Notes under the pieces: generated by a model
Told to the model about the DNA's origin: nothing
Database searches by the model: none
Seen by the model: only the letters and a program-made list of their open reading frames with translations
Origin: Symbiodinium natans
Taxonomy: Eukaryota > Sar > Dinophyceae > Suessiales > Symbiodiniaceae
Assembly: GCA_905221605.1 (NCBI GenBank)
Contig: CAJNDS010002415.1
Span: 1-64,000 of the forward strand
Reading direction: 5' to 3'
DNA length: 64,000 nucleotides
Program-made: the position numbers and the translations under genes
Part shown: positions 34,390 to 45,184 of the stretch, in pieces
Layout of the letters: the number at the start of each line of letters is the position of its first letter
Position numbering within the stretch: the stretch's first letter is position 1

Positions 34390-34620
34390 TGGCACATGGA
34401 CCCCTCAAATGGGAGGGGAGAGCTCCTGCCGTTCCCATTGGGAGAATGGCTTCCGCTGATCCGGTTCACGGCAGCTCGTATCTGGGGCCGCAATGCTTCG
34501 CCCGTTGATTTCGGCTCGACACTGCCGGGTCGGATGAGGCCACTATGGCTCACGCAAGAGCTCCGCGGCGCATGTCCAAGATGGTTGCATGAGATTGATT
34601 TCCACTCTGCACTCTGAGCT
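34390..34620. other. Unique island, coding strand uncertain
   Basis: Both strands are open over this 230-base unique island. Neither translation is recognised (plus strand: LLPFPLGEWLPLIRFTAARI). It is listed because it is the longest unique, non-repeat island between 33 and 35 kb. Confidence 0.25.
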
Positions 34621-34929
34621 TGGGGCCCAACAGGTTAGGGTTTAGGGCTTTCGGGTTCAGGGGCTTGGCACTTTAGCTAGGGTGTGGGCTGGAATTTACG
34701 GTTCAGGACCTAGAATTTTCGGGTTTTCGGGGTTGGGGTTGGGGTGTAGTGTCATGGATTTCATGTCTTGCTGCTGAAAGGGGGAGCACGGTTGGTGTGT
34801 TGGAGGTGGGTGTAGGGTTGTTTTGTCTGGGCGTTTGATGTTTATGGGGGAGAGGTTTCTGGCTTCAGGGACCCTAAACCCTAAATCTTCAGAATTTAGG
34901 GGGGTCAATTTCTTAAGGCTTGACTGCTG

Positions 34930-34948
34930 GGGGGGGGGGGGGGGGGGG
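34930..34948 (+). repeat. G homopolymer, 19 bases
   Basis: A long G run; see also the C and G runs at 42,584, 49,048, 51,268, 54,832 and 56,721. Confidence 0.9.
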
Positions 34949-35641
34949 CGAACGACTTAGTTAGGTCTCAGGGCTCAGGGCATTTGGGACTCAGGGTTTA
35001 GGGTTCAGGGCTCAGGGAATTGCAGGCTTTGGAACTTGAGCTCTGGGTTTAGGGTTTAAGGTAGGGTTGGCATGACTTAGAGTCTGGGGTGCAACATGTT
35101 CCGTGCTTTTGAGTTTAGGGTCTTGGCCCTTCAAGTGTCTGAAAGGCACTCGGTGCTTGCGGGACTCCCTAAATCCTCCTCAACCTCTGGAGGGTCTTGC
35201 TGGGATTTCTTTGGGGCTACGATCCTTGGCTGCACTTAAGAGGGTAGCTATGAATTCATTTTTTGCTGCCTTGTTAGGAAACCCAAGAAACCCAAAAAGG
35301 CTAAGGATCTAAAGTTACAGTAAAGCACCACAAAGGATCTTCCGGCCTCTGTTGGGCAGACGAAGATTCTACCGATCCGAGTCTATAGGCCGCATGCTCG
35401 TCAGATCATGCGCCTCAAGACGCAGCACGACCGAAGGGTTTTTTGGGTGGGTAAACCCTAAACCCTAAACCCTAATAAGGGTTTAGGGTTTGGGAGTTTG
35501 GGGTTTTGGGGGTTTAGGGTTTAGGGCTTATAGGCTTTAGGGACACGGCTTAGGGTGGTGTAAACCCTGACAAACCCTTATGCGGGCTAGTTTCGGGTGC
35601 CTCCAGAACCCCTAACACCCCAAAACCCCACAACCCTAAAC

Positions 35642-35705
35642 CCCAAATCCGCCCATGCATGCAAGAATTGCGCCCCAAATCCGCCCATGCATGCAAGAAT
35701 TGCGC
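35642..35705 (+). repeat. 32-bp perfect tandem duplication
   Basis: Two adjacent copies of CCCCAAATCCGCCCATGCATGCAAGAATTGCG. A minus-strand frame through it (NARRHSPAQFLHAW) could be an exon partly duplicated. Confidence 0.8.
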
Positions 35706-35921
35706 TGGCGAGTGGCGCCTTGCATTCGGGCTGAAGCGTGCAAAAGCTATTTCCCATGGCTGCAAATCTGCAGCAGAAGCGGTTTAAGGTGGTTGGGGCT
35801 GAAGAGGGGTTGAGGGCTTTAGGGCTGCGGGTTCTAGGGTTTGGTAGGGCACTCAGTTGTGCGCTGAAGGGGTTTCAGGCTTGGGGTGTTAGGGAAGGGG
35901 GGGGGGGTGTGGGGCGAGAAC

Positions 35922-38900
35922 GGCCGCGTCCCAGACAAAGCTGGAGCCAATGAAGCGATCAAGTGACATGCACCACCAAGAGCCTCCCCCCAAACACACT
36001 GCAGGGTTTAGGAGCTTAGGGTCTAGGGTTTGGCGCCTAGGGTTAGGTGCACAAACGAAAAGGCACAGTAGATATGCCAACCGGTAGGCCAGCACTTGAA
36101 GGCTCACGTGTTCTTTATTTCGAGGAAGGGGCTGCAAGCATCTTTGCGGTTTAGGGCTTTCGGGTTGGGACTTCTTGCCTTCTGCAGGGGCCCTCCTGGG
36201 TTAGAAGTAGAGATGCAAGAGGAGCCTAGTTTGGGATAGAAGGAATCCTAACTTAGGTCACAAGTCCCCTAACTACACTTGGTATAGCAAAGGGACTCCT
36301 TGTACCCTTTTAGCCACCGATGGAGCCCCAGGTAGAGACAACCGCGTAAGCTAAACGGCAAGATGGATCTGAACATGGGTGGGGTTTAGGGTTTAGGGTT
36401 TAGGGTTTAGGGTTTAGGGTTTAGGGTGGGGTGTTTGGCGCCCTAAACTACATGCTCAACCGCAAAACCAGAAGCCCTGAACCCCAAACCCTAGAAACCC
36501 TAATGCCTGAAGAAGGCTGTTTGGGTATTGGAGGGCTCCTACACCACAAAATGGAAACGCTCAGGACGCATGACGTTAAAGTCTTAAGGGTTGCTGACCC
36601 AGAGGCTACTATAGTGTAGCCCCAGGATCAGACTTACAAGGAGGGTTTAGGCGTCAGGGTTCTAGGGTCCAGGGTTCTAGGGTTTAGGGTCCAGTGCTTG
36701 GGGTGCAAGGTTCAGGGCCTGGAGTTCTTACTTTACTTCTAAGGGATGCTTCACCCTAAGCCTTCGTTCTTACAAGGAGGGGCCCCTTTACTATACTAAG
36801 TATAACTAAGGGACTTATAACCTAAGTTAGGCTCCTTATAACCCAATTTAGGGCTCTTATAACTCTACTTATAACTAGAGGGGCCCCTCCTTGTAACCCC
36901 CCCCTCCTGCCCCTAAACCCTAAACCCAAAACCCAAAACCCTCAACCCTCAACCCTCAACCCTAAACCCTAAACCCTAAACTGATAAGAAAGACCTTCGA
37001 TGCCTGTAAAATAACTCCTGCAAGTGGCTCAGCTCGACGATTCGGTTGGAGACTTCCTGCCCACATGCGGGGAGAGCGCCCCTATGCCCTAAACCTGAAT
37101 AGGGTTTAGGGTTTAGGGTTTAGGGTTTAGGGTTTAGGGTTTAGGGTTTAGGGTTTAGGGTTTAGGGTTTAGGGTTTAGGGTTTAGGGGCAGGAGGGGGG
37201 GGGGGGGCGGTTACAAGGAAAGGCCCCCTCCTAGTATTAGTAGAGTTATAAGCGCCCTACATTGGAGCCTAACTCAGGTTATAAGTCCCTTAACTAGAGC
37301 TAGCATAATAAGTGGGCCCTCCTTGTACAACATCCGCCCTAGAGGCCGCAAGAGAATCTTGAAGTAATAGAATAGCTGCCTACAACCCTTAGAGCCTGAA
37401 CCCGAAAGTGGAAGGTACATCGCCCAGAATTCTGTCTGTATCTCCATAGGGACTGGTTACAGGATCCATGGGCCCACTTGGGGTACATACTCAAGGGTCG
37501 ACTTCTCAAAGGTCCGTGTTTCCTTCACGGTTTAAGCTGAAGAGGGACTCACAACCTGGGATTCACAAACCATCTCCCAATTTCTGGCCCGTGAAGTAGG
37601 GGACCTCCCTGTAGCCCTTAAACTCTGGTTGGCTCCCCTAGACGGACAACAGACAATAGAGAATACAGCGTCTTCGGGCACGGGCTTCGGGTTAAGGGTT
37701 GAGTTTGGGGTTTACTTGAAGGTTCATGGTACTTACTAACCAATTGCAACTGTACTTATAACCCTACTTATAATACCCCTAAAGGGCCTTATTGGGGTTA
37801 TCCCAATTATAACTGGTAGGGTTTGCATGTTTCAAGGCTGCAGGGCTGCAGGGCCCGTTGAGGTGTCTTGGTTCAGAGAGGGGATTTCAGAAACAAGGCT
37901 GCAGCTCCAATATGCTGCGGTTTAGGGTAAGTTTAGGGTTTAGGGTTTAGGGTTTAGGGTTTAGGGTTTAGTGTCTAGGGTTTAGGGTTTAGGGTTTGGG
38001 GCTGAAAAGAGTACCAAGTTTATCGGGTCTGGGGAAGCACCTACGTTGCAAGGATCGTGCAGCCTGCTCCCATTCTACAACCGCAGAGGTTTAAACCCTA
38101 AACCTCTCAAATATACTCACTTCTCTTCGAGCCCACTTTCGAAATGTACCTAGTTGGGCTTCATACAAACAAAAACTGCACAATTCCTGAGGAAACTTTC
38201 GTAAGCCCTCAACCCTACACCGGTCGGCCACCTTCATGGTCGGGTAGTCGAACATCAGCGAAGAAGGGAGCTTTACACCCAGCTGCTGTTGCAAGCCATT
38301 CCTGCAAAGCATGGGGTTTGTAGGGTTTAGGGATTAGGGTTTAGGGTGCAGGGTTTAGTGTGTAGAACTTAGGGCTTAGGGTTTAGGGTTTAGCACTTGA
38401 AGGTTCAGGGTTTGGGGATTACAGCTCCCATGGCCCATCAAGAAAGCAAGATCTCCTGCAGCAAGTCTGTTCTACTCTTTGCGTGTGCCCGGCCTTCTGT
38501 TTCACAAACACTGCCCTTAAAACCCTAAACTCGAAACCCGAAACCCTGAGGCCTACTTGCTTATGATACCGTGAACCCGAAACCCTGAGGCCTACTTGCT
38601 TGTCATACCCTAAACCCTAAACCCTAAACCCCAAACCCTAAACCCTAAACCCTCAACCCTAAATCCTCTACACTGAACGCTAAACACGAAACCCTAAACT
38701 AAGACCATCATAAACAGCCTTCTTGAAGCTGCCAGCTCAAGGTCTAGGGTCTAGGGTTTAGGGTTTAGGGGTTAGGGTTTAGGGTTTAGGGTTTAGGGTT
38801 TGGGCTGTGGGGGTTAGGGTTTAGGGTTTAAGGTTTAGGGTTTAAGGTCTGGGGTTTAGGTTTGAGCAAACCCGTCGGGGAAACCACGAGGGCAAAGGAG

Positions 38901-41900
38901 TCGATGAGACACACAGAAACTCTGAATCGAAAACCCTTCACCCCAAAACCCTAAACCCCAAACCCTAAACCCTAAGCCACCCAAGAGTAACCTAGAAATG
39001 AGAAGGCTACCCTTCATGGCTTGCAGAGGCTGAACAGGGAACCCCAAACCCTAAGAAAAAAAACAAACAAAGTAAGGGCCTTCTCTGGGTCCTAGGCCAA
39101 AACCCTAAACCCTAAATCCTAAACCCTAAACAAAGGGAATAAAGGCATACTATGGGTCCTAGTAGAAGAACACCCCAAAAAACAGCCATGGTCCTGAGAT
39201 CGACACTAGAATCCCAACACTTCCTGAACACCCAAAACCCGAAAACCCTGAAACCCTGAAACCCTAAACCCCAAGCCCTAAAACCCTAAAACCCGGAACC
39301 CTCCACCCCAACCCCTAAACCCTAAACCCTAAACCCTAAACCCGAAACCCGAAAACCCGAAACCGCCCAAACAAAGCCCTCCTGAAGGAGACGGCGGTCA
39401 GGGAATCCATGCCGGAGTCCATGAGGGCACCTTTTTTTCCGTGCTTCTTCTTAGGGTTTATAGGGTTTAGGGTTTAGGGTTTAGGGGTTTAGGGGTTTAG
39501 GGGTTTAGGGTTTAGGGTTTAGGGGTTTAGGGTTTATAGGGTTTATGAGGGTTTTGTCGGGTTTATAATTTGTAGGGCTTAATTATAACGTTTATAGGGT
39601 TTATAGGGTCTATAGGGGCTTATATGGCTTAAAGGGTTTATAAGGGGTTTGTAGGGTTTATAGGGTTTATAGGTCTTATGGGGTTTATAGCTGTTTGTAG
39701 GGTTTATAGGGTTTATAGGGTTTATGGGGTTTATAGGGGTTTATAGGGGTTTATGGGGTTTAGAGGGTTCACAGGGTTTATAGGGTTTATAGGGTTTATA
39801 GGGGTTTATATGGCTTATAGGGGTTTGCAGGGTTTATAGGGTTTATAGGGTTTATAGGGTTTATAGGGTTTATAGGGTTTCGGGTTTGGGTTTCAGGCTT
39901 TTATGGTATATAGGGTTTATAGTTTACAGGGTTTAGGGATTAGGGCTCGGGTTTAGGGGTTAGGGCTTAGGGCTTAAGGCTTATTGGTTAGGGTTTAGGG
40001 TTTAGGGTTGTGGACTGTTGGTTCTTGGAGGAACAACAGGAAAGAAAGAATGGATCATGCGCGACAGAAGAACACAACGTGCTGTGCCATCATATGACAG
40101 CCACTTTGTTTGGACAAACAAAGACTTGCAGGGCCCAGAGAAAACACAAATTGCTTCTTGACATACCCATACAGTACTGACAAGTCTTTCGCGACACTCC
40201 ACAGCCCTAAACCCTGATCCGCCCAACAACAGTCCAGACTCTAATTGCAAAAGCAATCTTCTTGATCTTGATCTTGTGTTCGACGCCAACCTGTGCTTAC
40301 TTAGTATGCGGTTTGACGCCCAGTTTCCCACAAATGCTAGTCGTTGTGCTCAAGGTGCTTGCCGATAGCAGCCCTCAGAAGATCATGGTGCTCAGCAGTG
40401 GCCGCGTCCAAGCGGTCTCAAGCCGCGCGAGTCCAAGCCCTAAACCCTAAACCCTAAACCCTAAACCCTAACCCTAAACCCTGAACCCCAGCATAGGCCG
40501 CAAGCACAGAAGAGCAGGCAGCGTCAGCGCGCTTGTTGAGGACACGGAAGAGTCCCACGGCGCCAGGCCAACTCATAGGAGGCCGCCATTCAGCATACTT
40601 GTCATGAGAAGGAATCCAAGCCAAGTGTGCCTCTGGCGGCAGCTTCTCACCCACGCGACGCCAGAAAAGTTCTAGAGGCCCATGCCAATCGCCGCGATCT
40701 CGGCCACGACGAAGGCGCCGAACCGCAGGACCATTGTCTACAACCCAGAAAACCACTGCAACAGCAAGTGTAGGTCCGGGAGTCACAGGAACAAAAACGA
40801 AAAGCAACCACGTGATATGGCTTTATAAGAACTGCACAGGTAGAAATTAGACAAAAGGAAAGTCATGCCCCCTCATAAGCCTAAACCCTACACCCTGAAC
40901 TCTAAACCGTAAACCATGCAATGCAAAGCCCAGATCCAAAGGCCCCCACTGTCCAAGAACAGCTCGTCATCCACGCCGATGGCTTGGCGCGCCATCTCCT
41001 CGACGGTTTAGGGTTTAGGGTTTAGGGGCTAGGGGTTTGGGGGATTTAAGCTTGAGGGTGGACGGCTATCACGGGAGAATTAACTATACGCTTACAACAC
41101 AAATGTGGTGAAACCCGCCCTTGATCAAGAGAATTCCTACAAGGAGGTGCCCCCCCCCCAAGTCAGGATCCTGACAACGCTCAGGGTTTGGGGGATAAGT
41201 GACGGTTAACATCGGGCACACACAGCAATCAACCGACAGAGCGGTTCAGGGTTTAGGGTTTGAGGTTTAGGGTTTAAGGTTTATAAGGGTTTAGCTTAAG
41301 GTTAAGGGTTTAGCTTAAGGTTTAAGGTGTATGAGGGTTTAGCTTAAGGTTTAGGGAAAAAGCCTGCCTGCTCGAAGCTTGCACGGCTTTCATGACGGAG
41401 GGTAGGGCTTGGGGTGTAGGTTGAGGCTTTGGGGTTTAGGGCTTAGGGCTCGCCCTAAATGGGTTCCTCTTAGTTAAACATGGCTACGGTCCTAAGCCTC
41501 AAAAGGGTGGGAACCTTGTAGAGCACATGCTTACAAGCTCTTCGTCGGGAGTTTGGGAATCAGGAAGCAGGTACCTAAAATCCCGCATATAGCCCCTTAG
41601 GGGATCCTCAACCCTGATCCCTAAACTCTAAACCCTGAATTCCTCTACATGACCCTTTGAGGGATCCCTAAACCCTTGGAGGAATGAACATAGTGCCACA
41701 GAGAAATCAAGGTACAGAATTCAAAATTCTGAGCTCGAAGCCCTAAATCCGGGGTCCCGGTTTCAACACATGCCCCCTCCCCCGCCTCCCCAACCCTAAA
41801 CCCTAAACCCTAAACCCTAAACCCTAAACCCTAAACCCTAAACCCTAAACCCTAAACCCTAAACCCTAAACCCTAAACCCTAAACCCTAAACCTAAACCC

Positions 41901-42026
41901 TAAACCCCAAACCCCAAACCCTAAACCCTAAACCCTAAACCGAAAGAAACGACCAACTTGGGCCATGCTCCTGGACGGTGCTTTGCACCATGGCGGCATC
42001 GAGACCCACCTTTTCGACAAGTAAGG
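35922..42026 (-). CDS. Acyl carrier protein domain of a polyketide-synthase-type gene (micro-exons)
   Basis: Nine minus-strand exons chain in phase: 41,982-42,026; 41,379-41,407; 40,950-40,998; 39,382-39,430; 38,221-38,301; 37,847-37,898; 36,995-37,056; 36,057-36,141; 35,922-35,998. The joined product reads SVMKAVQEMARQAIGVDDEL, then ALMDSGMDSLTAVSF, then LQQQLGVKLPSSLMFDYPT and VADRLVSEIP. This is a complete four-helix carrier domain: DSGMDSL holds the serine that takes 4'-phosphopantetheine, and LPSSLMFDYPT is the PKS-type helix III signature. Such a domain tethers growing acyl chains. Exons are 29-85 nt; donors include GT (40,949; 38,220), GC (41,378; 37,846) and GA (39,381). Sequence after the ACP (LQPLPRNKEHVSLQVLAYR and ALGGACHLIASLAPAL) is unrecognised. 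The gene must extend further both ways; ketosynthase or other modules are not visible. Confidence 0.8.
36770..36896. mobile_element. MITE-like element, family II (TTACAAGGAGGGGCCCC arms)
   Basis: TTACAAGGAGGGGCCCCTTT and AGGGGCCCCTCCTTGTAA form the ends. The interior has TATAAC-CTAAGTTAGGCTCCTTATAAC symmetry. It lies downstream of exon 36,995-37,056 in an intron of the carrier-protein gene. Confidence 0.75.
37211..37327. mobile_element. MITE-like element, family II
   Basis: Begins TTACAAGGAAAGGCCCCCTC and ends GTGGGCCCTCCTTGTA, with the family interior (GCCTAACTCAGGTTATAAGTCCC). It lies in the intron between exons 37,847-37,898 and 36,995-37,056. Confidence 0.7.
37713..37822. repeat. Half copy of family I element
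   Basis: TACTTGAAGGTTCATGGTACTTA and TTGCAACTGTACTTATAACC match the left arm. The right arm is reduced to CCCAATTATAACTGG. Confidence 0.5.
39440..39880 (+). repeat. Homogenised 9-mer TTTATAGGG array
   Basis: Mostly TTTATAGGG units with TTTATAGGGG and TTTGTAGGG variants, next to ordinary TTTAGGG units. It fills much of the intron side of exon 39,382-39,430. Confidence 0.9.
40490..40750 (-). pseudogene. RNase H fragment of a LINE-type retroelement
   Basis: The minus strand reads VVDNGPAVRR, then LAWIPSHDKYAEW, then FRVLNKRADAACSSVLA. The spacing of DN, the IPSH..EW segment and LN..AD.A resembles the C-terminal RNase H domain of non-LTR elements in dinoflagellates. No RT or endonuclease is present nearby, so it is a relic. 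It lies inside the 1.5-kb intron between carrier-protein exons 40,950-40,998 and 39,382-39,430. A plus-strand open stretch at 40,260-40,440 is unassigned. Confidence 0.6.
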
Positions 42027-42317
42027 CTCGGCTTATGCTCGGGGATCCATGGTTTAGGGTTTAGGGTTTAGGGCTTAGGGTGTAGGGTTTTGGGGTTTTG
42101 GGGTTGAGGCTAACCTCTGAACATTTACAGAGGTTTAGGGTTTAGGGTTTGGGGTTTAAGGTCTAGGCGGTCTAGGGTTTAGGGTTTAGGGTTGAGGGGG
42201 AGCCCTAAACCGGAACGTTGCGACCCGAACCCGCAACCCTAACCCGCGACCAGAAACCCCTGTGCCCCCCAAACCCCCAGCCCCAAAACCTTAACCCCCC
42301 ATATGCACCCTTGACCC

Positions 42318-42421
42318 TATACTTGGAGGTTCATACTATCAGTATGGGTAAATAGAACTTTAACCTTACTTCAAACCCACCTTAAAATTACCCTAAACCC
42401 TACATGAACCTCCAAGTATAT
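42318..42421. mobile_element. MITE-like element, family I, perfect 17-bp ends
   Basis: TATACTTGGAGGTTCAT and ATGAACCTCCAAGTATA are exact reverse complements. TA TA at both ends fits a TA target duplication. The interior is short and A/T-rich. Confidence 0.75.
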
Positions 42422-42583
42422 TCCCCTTGAATCCTGTAAGTACCCTAAACCCGACACCCTGCGAACCCTAAACCTTGCAAAGCCTAAACCCTAATCCTTG
42501 CAAAGCCTAAACCCTAAACCTTGTAAAGCCCAAACCCTAAACCCTAACCCTAAACCCTAAACCCTAAACCCTAAACCCTACAC

Positions 42584-42606
42584 CCCCCCCCCCCCCCCCC
42601 CCCCCC
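42584..42606 (+). repeat. C homopolymer, about 23 bases
   Basis: Directly follows telomere-like CCCTAAACCCTACA and precedes a GC-rich unique stretch. Confidence 0.9.
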
Positions 42607-42699
42607 ATTCCCCTTCGCCTGCTTCGTCTCTACGCTGACGGCCGCTGCCTGTGGCGCGGCCTCGCCTGGCGCGGCGCCGGCCTGCGCAAGGAAGCCTAC

Positions 42700-42955
42700 A
42701 TCTTATGTTACTTTCTAACCACCCTCGATTACCGGGAGACGAACGAAGTGAACACGTGAGCACAATTATAAACTAGTGCATGAATTGTGTGAACGATGTG
42801 AACGAAGAGAACACATTATTACGGGCGTTACGTTCTTTCATTCGCCCGGTTATAATATTATGAGTGCGCCCAACAAGTATTTTATAGGGGCGCGTACTAT
42901 AATACTATTATTACGTAGTGAATTACAATCATGCGGTTTTATAAGGAATGAAAAG
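42700..42955. other. AT-rich island unlike its surroundings
   Basis: About 250 bases with markedly higher A+T than the neighbourhood, no telomere-like units, repeated GTGAACGA/GAACGAAG strings and several TATTATTACG motifs in both senses. No protein or RNA gene recognised. It could be an inserted element or DNA of organelle or foreign origin. Confidence 0.4.
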
Positions 42956-43128
42956 GGTTTAGGGTTTAGGGTTTAGGGTTTAGGGTTTAGGGTTTAGGGT
43001 TTAGGGTTTAGGGTTTAGGGTTTAGGGTTTGGGGTTTGGGGTTTGGGGTTTGGGGTTTCGGGTTTAGGGTTTAGGGTTCACGGTTTAGGGTTTAGGGTTT
43101 AGGGTTTAGGGTTTAGCGTGCTTACTTG

Positions 43129-43275
43129 TTACAAGGAGGGCCCCCCTAGTTATAGTCAGAGTTGTAAGGACCTGTATTGGGGTATGAGGATCCTATCTTA
43201 GGTGATACGCCTCTAAGCCCTAACATACTAACCTTGAGGGGTTTTAGGGGCTTTAGGGTGGGGGCCCTCCTTATA
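43129..43275. mobile_element. MITE-like element, family II
   Basis: Begins TTACAAGGAGGGCCCCCCTAG and ends GGGGGCCCTCCTTATA. The interior is partly decayed. Confidence 0.65.
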
Positions 43276-43482
43276 CATTCTCAACCCTGAAATTCAACAA
43301 AGCAAAAAGCCCAACCCTGAACCCCGAACCCTGAACCTTCAATCTTGAGGCTTATCTTCCTAAACCCTAAACCCTGCACCCTTAACCCTAAACCCTAAAC
43401 CCTAAACCCTAAACCCTAAACCCTAAACCCTAAACCCTAAACCCTAAACCCTGAACTTCCGACCCTTCAACCCTCCAGTTCG

Positions 43483-43532
43483 CGGCCTGCGGTGCGATCA
43501 TGCCCTGCATGGGCACCTTTCCAGGACCCAGG
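43483..43532 (-). CDS. Probable small exon, unknown protein
   Basis: The minus strand reads GKVPMQGMIAPQAAN between telomere-like blocks. It may be a further 5' exon of the carrier-protein gene; phase not shown. Confidence 0.35.
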
Positions 43533-44103
43533 AATGGGGTTTAGGGGGGTTTAGGGTTTAGGGTTTAGGATTTGGGGTCTAGGGTTTAGGGTTTAGGGTT
43601 TGGGGCTTGCTAGATATTATCTAGTGTATGGCGTGTGGGCTTTAGGGTTTAGGGTTTAGGGGGTTTCGAGGGTTTCGGGGGTTTAGGGGCTCGAGCCGTT
43701 AGCGCGCAGCGGGTTTAGGGGGTTCAGGGGGTTCGGGGCGTTCCCCAAGTTCCTAGGAGCAAAGCGGCTCACTTTTTGGCTTCTTAGGGCAGTTTGGGTA
43801 TGCAGGGCTTATTTAGGGTTAGGAGGTTTAAGGATTTGGGGCGCATAGAGCTTAGCCAGTGTGCAGGGTTGAGGTTTGAGGGTGTACCCTAAACCCTAAA
43901 CCCTAAACCCCAAACCCTAAACCCTATAAGGGGTTGAAGGAGCCTATGCCACAATCCACACAATTCCATTTTGAGAAGGACTTTCTTCACAGGCCGCATA
44001 CTTCCAAGAGAAACTGCCATGAGAATTTTCAATGAGGATGAAACCGCCTGTGGTTGCTTATAGAAGCCAGATAAGGGCACCTTGGGAGTTTTCCCTCTTA
44101 TAC

Positions 44104-44162
44104 TGACAGTCCTTAGTAGGGGTTCTAATCGGCGGTACGATAACCCCTAATAAGGACTGCTG
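44104..44162. mobile_element. Short palindromic element
   Basis: ACAGTCCTTAGTAGGGGTT and AACCCCTAATAAGGACTGCT are inverted around about 20 bases. Confidence 0.6.
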
Positions 44163-44402
44163 GCATAAGGGCGAATACACCATACCCCCCCCCCCCTCCA
44201 ATCAACGCCTACTAAACCTACGAAACCTACTAAAACTACTAAACCTACTATAACCTACTATAACCTACTATAACCTACTAAACCTACTAAAACTAAAATC
44301 TACCTAACCCTACTAAACCTACTAAACATACCATGTAGACCTACTAAACCTGCTAAACCCTAGAACCTTCAGAGCTCATGCAATGCCGTCTTGGGGCCCG
44401 AC

Positions 44403-44440
44403 CATCTTCGGCGCCTTCGCCGCTGCTTGGGCCTCTTTGC
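44403..44440 (-). CDS. Probable micro-exon, Ala/Lys-rich
   Basis: The minus strand reads KEAQAAAKAPKM between an AG|G acceptor and a GT donor (38 nt, phase 2 in, phase 0 out). It probably belongs to the same gene as the neighbouring minus-strand islands. Confidence 0.4.
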
Positions 44441-44514
44441 CTCAGGAATTTAGAGGTTGGAGTTCAGTGGTTTAGGGGGTTTGTCGGGGTTTTTAGGGGT
44501 TTTAGGGTTTAGGG

Positions 44515-44572
44515 CTAGGGTTTCGGGTTTCGCGTTTCGGGTTTCGGGTTTCGGGTTTCGGGTTTAGGGGGT
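44515..44572 (+). repeat. Homogenised TTTCGGG run
   Basis: Six to seven TTTCGGG units within a TTTAGGG zone. Confidence 0.85.
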
Positions 44573-44734
44573 TTAGGGAGTTTAGGTTTTTCGGGGGCGC
44601 TATGGTTGTCATACAGGGAATCTCGGGACATTTAGGGACCTTTTCGAGGTTTAGGGGATTAGGTCTTGATCGGGTGCTTTCAATTTGTGAGGGCGGCGGA
44701 CTTGCTCCCCCGGCTGCTCCCAGCCCCCTCCTAA

Positions 44735-44846
44735 CTTGGCAGCCCAGTAACCATATTCGAATAAGGGCACTCTTTTTTGGGTTGAATATTTTTTAAGGGA
44801 ACCCATAACCAAAAAAAAGGGTAAAGGGTATCACTGGGCTACCAAG
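44735..44846. mobile_element. MITE-like element, family III (CTTGG-AGCCCAGT arms)
   Basis: The left arm CTTGGCAGCCCAGTAACCAT and the right arm ATCACTGGGCTACCAAG are complements. Inner parts pair TAAGGGCACTCTTTTTTGGG with CCAAAAAAAAGGGTAAAGGGTA only partly. Further copies are at 45,068, 48,332, 58,914 and 63,388. Confidence 0.7.
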
Positions 44847-45067
44847 CTAAGTTTCAAACCTGCCCGGCTGCATTGCTAGACTGATTTTGGAGCTCCTAGC
44901 TAGAATTAAAACTTTAGGTGTTTTTTGGGAATTATAGTTCCCAAGAACCCCTAAGATCGAGGCAAGGCAGTGGGGGCGTACTTTGGATGAAGCATCTAAA
45001 GCCTCCATGCGCGCGATGCGGGATACGGGATCAGCCTGCACGTGGCTTCACAGCTCAAAGGACAGCA

Positions 45068-45184
45068 CCTAGGTTGCCCAGTAACCTAGGATTTAAAAGG
45101 GTGCCCCTTTTTTGCTTAACGGGGTTTACAAGGGAACGGAAGCCCCCCCAAAAAGGGAATAAGGGCACGACTGGGCATCCTAGG
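45068..45184. mobile_element. MITE-like element, family III
   Basis: Begins CCTAGGTTGCCCAGTAACC and ends CGACTGGGCATCCTAGG. Interior with CCCTTTTTTGC and AAAAAGGGAATAAGGGCA. Confidence 0.7.
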
